Assembly (NCBI RefSeq): GCF_900111145.1
Contig: NZ_FOIR01000004.1
Location: forward strand, 124,001 to 188,000
DNA: 64,000 nucleotides
Reading direction: 5' to 3'
DNA from: Roseivirga pacifica
GTDB taxonomy: Bacteria > Bacteroidota > Bacteroidia > Cytophagales > Cyclobacteriaceae
Shown here piece after piece: positions 62,081-64,000 of the stretch. Each line of letters starts with the position of its first letter. The first letter of the stretch is position 1. Under the pieces are notes generated by a model. That model saw only the letters and a list, made by a program, of their open reading frames with translations. It was not told where the DNA came from and did not search any database. Position numbers and translations under genes: made by a program.

Positions 62081-63199
62081 TCAAAATTGGAGCATACGAT
62101 CGGCCAAGTCAAAGCCTAACTGACTACCAATGGCCACGCCCATTCCGCCTAATCGCACTCCCATAAAAACACGGTCCGTATGCTGCTTAAGCATGGGTTG
62201 CTTATTCGGACCAAAGGCCATTATACCGCTCCAAACATGCTCAATTTCAACTGATTGATTCGGACAAATCACTTCGTTTAAGTCGTGCTTCAGCTTATTC
62301 AATATCTTCTCATTAATTTCAAATGCAGTGGTTTCTTCTTCGGCTTCAGCCAAATTTCGGCCACCTCCAAAAATTATTCTATTCTCATAATTTCTGAAGT
62401 AATAATAGCCTTCCTCGTAATGGAAAGTACCCTTGAATTTTAATCCAGCTACTGGCTTGGTCACTAGTACCGTTCCTCTGCCCGGAGCCAATGCAGTTTC
62501 AGGCAAGAGATTTTTTGTAAATGCATTTGTACAAAGCGCTATATTCTCTGCACGAAAGCTAAGCCCTCCGGCCTTGACAGTAACACCGTTTGCTTGCTCT
62601 TCAAAAGCTTCTACTTCAATTCCAGAAATTACCTCAACTCCCAATGATGTGGCTAGCTGTTGCAGGCGCTTCATCATTTTCCCCGTATGAATCTGTGCTT
62701 CTAACGGATTAAAAATAACCGCAGACACATGCGCTTGATTAAAGCCAAAGTCCTCAATCTTTTCGTTTGTTTGGCGGTAAACTTCTTGGTCGAAAAGTGG
62801 CTTGAGCAAATCATTTACTTCATCCAACTTATCAAGTGCATTTAACTGATTCTTTGACAATAGTTCATATCCCCCATACGACCTATAATCTATTGCTGTA
62901 TCGCCCAGTCTTTTTCTCAACAGCTGAAGCCCATTCCATCGTGTACTCACCAGGTTGACTACCTCTTCAGGACTCATTTTTTGCAGGTCTACCATTATCT
63001 CGGTAAGACTGCCAAAACAAGCAAAGCCTGCGTTTTTTGTACTGGCTCCTGTAGGAAAAACCCCTCTTTCTAAAACCAACACCCGCTTGTTAGGTGCCTT
63101 TTCCATTAATGAAACCGCTGTAGAAAGCCCAACAATTCCGCCACCAATAATGATGTGATCGTAGTTTAAAAAGTGATCTTTTTCCCAAAAACTAAGCAT
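62081..63199 (-). CDS. FAD-dependent oxidoreductase (DAO family)
   Basis: 372 residues from the ATG at 63199; the frame opens at 63268, but the first residues there are not like the family. The dinucleotide-binding motif is DHIIIGGGIVGLSTA. The C-terminal part has HVWSGIMAFGPNKQPML and MGVRLGGMGVAIGSQLG, as in glycine/amino-acid oxidases of the DAO superfamily. Substrate unknown. It is divergent from the DUF4442 gene with only 20 bases between starts. First gene of the probable operon. Confidence 0.88.
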   Translation of the reverse strand: MLSFWEKDHFLNYDHIIIGGGIVGLSTAVSLMEKAPNKRVLVLERGVFPTGASTKNAGFACFGSLTEIMVDLQKMSPEEVVNLVSTRWNGLQLLRKRLGDTAIDYRSYGGYELLSKNQLNALDKLDEVNDLLKPLFDQEVYRQTNEKIEDFGFNQAHVSAVIFNPLEAQIHTGKMMKRLQQLATSLGVEVISGIEVEAFEEQANGVTVKAGGLSFRAENIALCTNAFTKNLLPETALAPGRGTVLVTKPVAGLKFKGTFHYEEGYYYFRNYENRIIFGGGRNLAEAEEETTAFEINEKILNKLKHDLNEVICPNQSVEIEHVWSGIMAFGPNKQPMLKQHTDRVFMGVRLGGMGVAIGSQLGFDLADRMLQF

Positions 63200-63219
63200 A
63201 GGTGTTTGTTTGAAATAGA

Positions 63220-63759
63220 ATGTATAAATTAAAAGAAAATCTAGCGCATATGTTCGACCCTGCAACACTAATGGTGAAAGCCAGAACTTCCAAAAAACAT
63301 CTATCCTTATTGAATTTTGGATTGGCGAGAATGATTCCTTTCAATAAACCTCATGGTTTCAGAATAACTGAAATTGGCGATGGGTCGGTAAAAATCTACA
63401 TACCATATAAAAGAACAAACTTTAACCATATAAAAGGAATACATGCCTGTGCCTTGGCTACAGCTTCGGAATACTCCACTGGCTTGGTGCTGCTCAATAA
63501 ACTCGACCCGAAAAAGTACCGCATTATTATGCAGAAAATGGAGATGGAGTACCATTACCAAGCAAAGATGCACAGCGAGGTAAACTTTGCGCTAACAGAT
63601 GAATGGCTGCTCGAAAATGTGATCAACCCGCTTGCTACCAGCGAAAAAACAACGGTAATCTGCGAAGTAAAAACACATGACAGCGAAGGCAACCATCTAA
63701 CCACAGGTAAAATTCATTGGCAAATAAAGGCATGGGATAAAGTAAAAACCAAGGCCTGA
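63220..63759 (+). CDS. DUF4442 hotdog-fold protein
   Basis: 179 residues; the ATG at 63250 is an alternative start that would leave more room for a promoter. The hotdog core has IPFNKPHGFRITEIGDGSVKIYIPYKRTNFNHIKGIHACALATASEYSTG and the later helix and strands typical of DUF4442, a PaaI-like thioesterase relative. The catalytic role is unproven. Confidence 0.85.
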   Translation: MYKLKENLAHMFDPATLMVKARTSKKHLSLLNFGLARMIPFNKPHGFRITEIGDGSVKIYIPYKRTNFNHIKGIHACALATASEYSTGLVLLNKLDPKKYRIIMQKMEMEYHYQAKMHSEVNFALTDEWLLENVINPLATSEKTTVICEVKTHDSEGNHLTTGKIHWQIKAWDKVKTKA

Positions 63760-63781
63760 ATCCACTAGTAAAAATTCATTC

Positions 63782-63808
63782 TTTGGTAGTTAGTAGAAGT
63801 TTTATATT
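63782..63808 (+). promoter_or_regulatory. Possible promoter of the terminal lipoprotein gene
   Basis: TTTG (63782-63785) is followed after 17 bases by TATATT (63803-63808), roughly in keeping with Bacteroidota promoters. It would give a leader of about 15-20 bases. The match is weak. Confidence 0.3.
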
Positions 63809-63831
63809 CCCAATACTAAACAACCAGAGAA

Positions 63832-64000
63832 ATGAAAAAACTAGTACTACTAATGCTTACTGCATTCGCTATATCAGCATGTAGTTCGGGCATAGAAAAA
63901 GAAAGTTCCACTACCTACTTTGTAACTAAGCTGGGCAACGACACGCTGGCCATTGAGCGCATTAATTATGGCAATAACAGCATTTCGGCCGATGTACTAT
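63832..64000 (+). CDS. Lipoprotein, N-terminal fragment cut by the window edge
   Basis: 56 codons are present. The start ATG at 63832 gives MKKLVLLMLTAFAISACSSG, a signal peptide with a lipobox (ISAC). The visible mature part (TTYFVTKLGNDTLAIERINYG) is beta-like and gives no family call. The gene continues beyond the window. Confidence 0.8.
   Translation, partial: MKKLVLLMLTAFAISACSSGIEKESSTTYFVTKLGNDTLAIERINYGNNSISADVL

Noticed and set aside
1-64000. CRISPR arrays, tRNA or rRNA genes, prophage or insertion sequences
   Set aside because: None were found on reading both strands: no regular direct-repeat array, no cloverleaf-like gene and no transposase or phage protein.

Overview
The window looks like chromosomal DNA of a free-living Bacteroidota, most likely a Cytophagales-type marine relative (Roseivirga/Marivirga/Fulvivirga-like). 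This is inferred from gene families, not from a marker search. The signs are ~790-residue FtsX-type permeases of the Bacteroidota kind, an NtrC/NtrY-like pair with a GAFTDA loop, a DUF4097 protein with NTGSGN repeats, TlpA-type lipoproteins, no strong purine-rich ribosome sites, and promoter-like sequences of the TTTG/TAnnTTTG kind. No rRNA, tRNA, CRISPR array, prophage or insertion sequence was recognised.

Layout. 0-4.3 kb: rsfS, ftsH, an LpxH-like phosphatase and a secreted protein. 4.3-11.3 kb: a TolC / LolD-type ATPase / MacA-like adaptor operon with no permease gene, then a 588-base gap holding a candidate small RNA and a good sigma-54 promoter, then an NtrC-type regulator, its kinase and an acyl carrier protein. 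11.4-17.1 kb: a second LpxH-like phosphatase with a glycosyltransferase, a DUF429 gene overlapping it tail to tail, thioredoxin, a TlpA-like lipoprotein and an MsrB-MsrA fusion. 17.3-28.2 kb: pbpC with an alpha-2-macroglobulin, then a DUF3471-like secreted protein and an FtsX-type permease sharing one leader motif. 28.2-38.0 kb: a five-gene, tightly overlapping Pel-like exopolysaccharide operon. 38-49 kb: two unknown genes, pyruvate carboxylase, a four-gene surface-polysaccharide cluster and housekeeping genes. 49-54 kb: a large membrane-anchored hydrolase and an AT-rich accessory patch of three unknown genes, two of them flanked by related repeats. 54-64 kb: a second FtsX-type permease, the DUF4097 protein, a probable five-gene minus-strand operon (FAD oxidoreductase, NhaC, RNase D-like exonuclease, outer-membrane protein, M28 peptidase), a DUF4442 protein and a truncated lipoprotein.

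Most interesting systems. (1) The Pel-like operon has recognisable PelF and PelG and a separate GH114 lipoprotein. One 1287-residue protein joins a PelA-like deacetylase region, a helical-repeat region and a probable outer-membrane beta-barrel, so it appears to merge PelA and PelB jobs. PelC, PelD and PelE are not recognisable; an unknown polytopic protein sits in their place. (2) A candidate ~110-nt RNA at 7912-8021 (minus strand) has three stem-loops, the last followed by a T-run. Its unpaired linker is complementary at 17 of 18 positions to the leaders just upstream of the DUF3471-like gene and the FtsX-type permease near 25.4-25.8 kb. This suggests an RNA encoded beside the permease-less exporter that pairs with messages for permease-type genes elsewhere. 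It is untested; same-sense leader similarity is the competing explanation.
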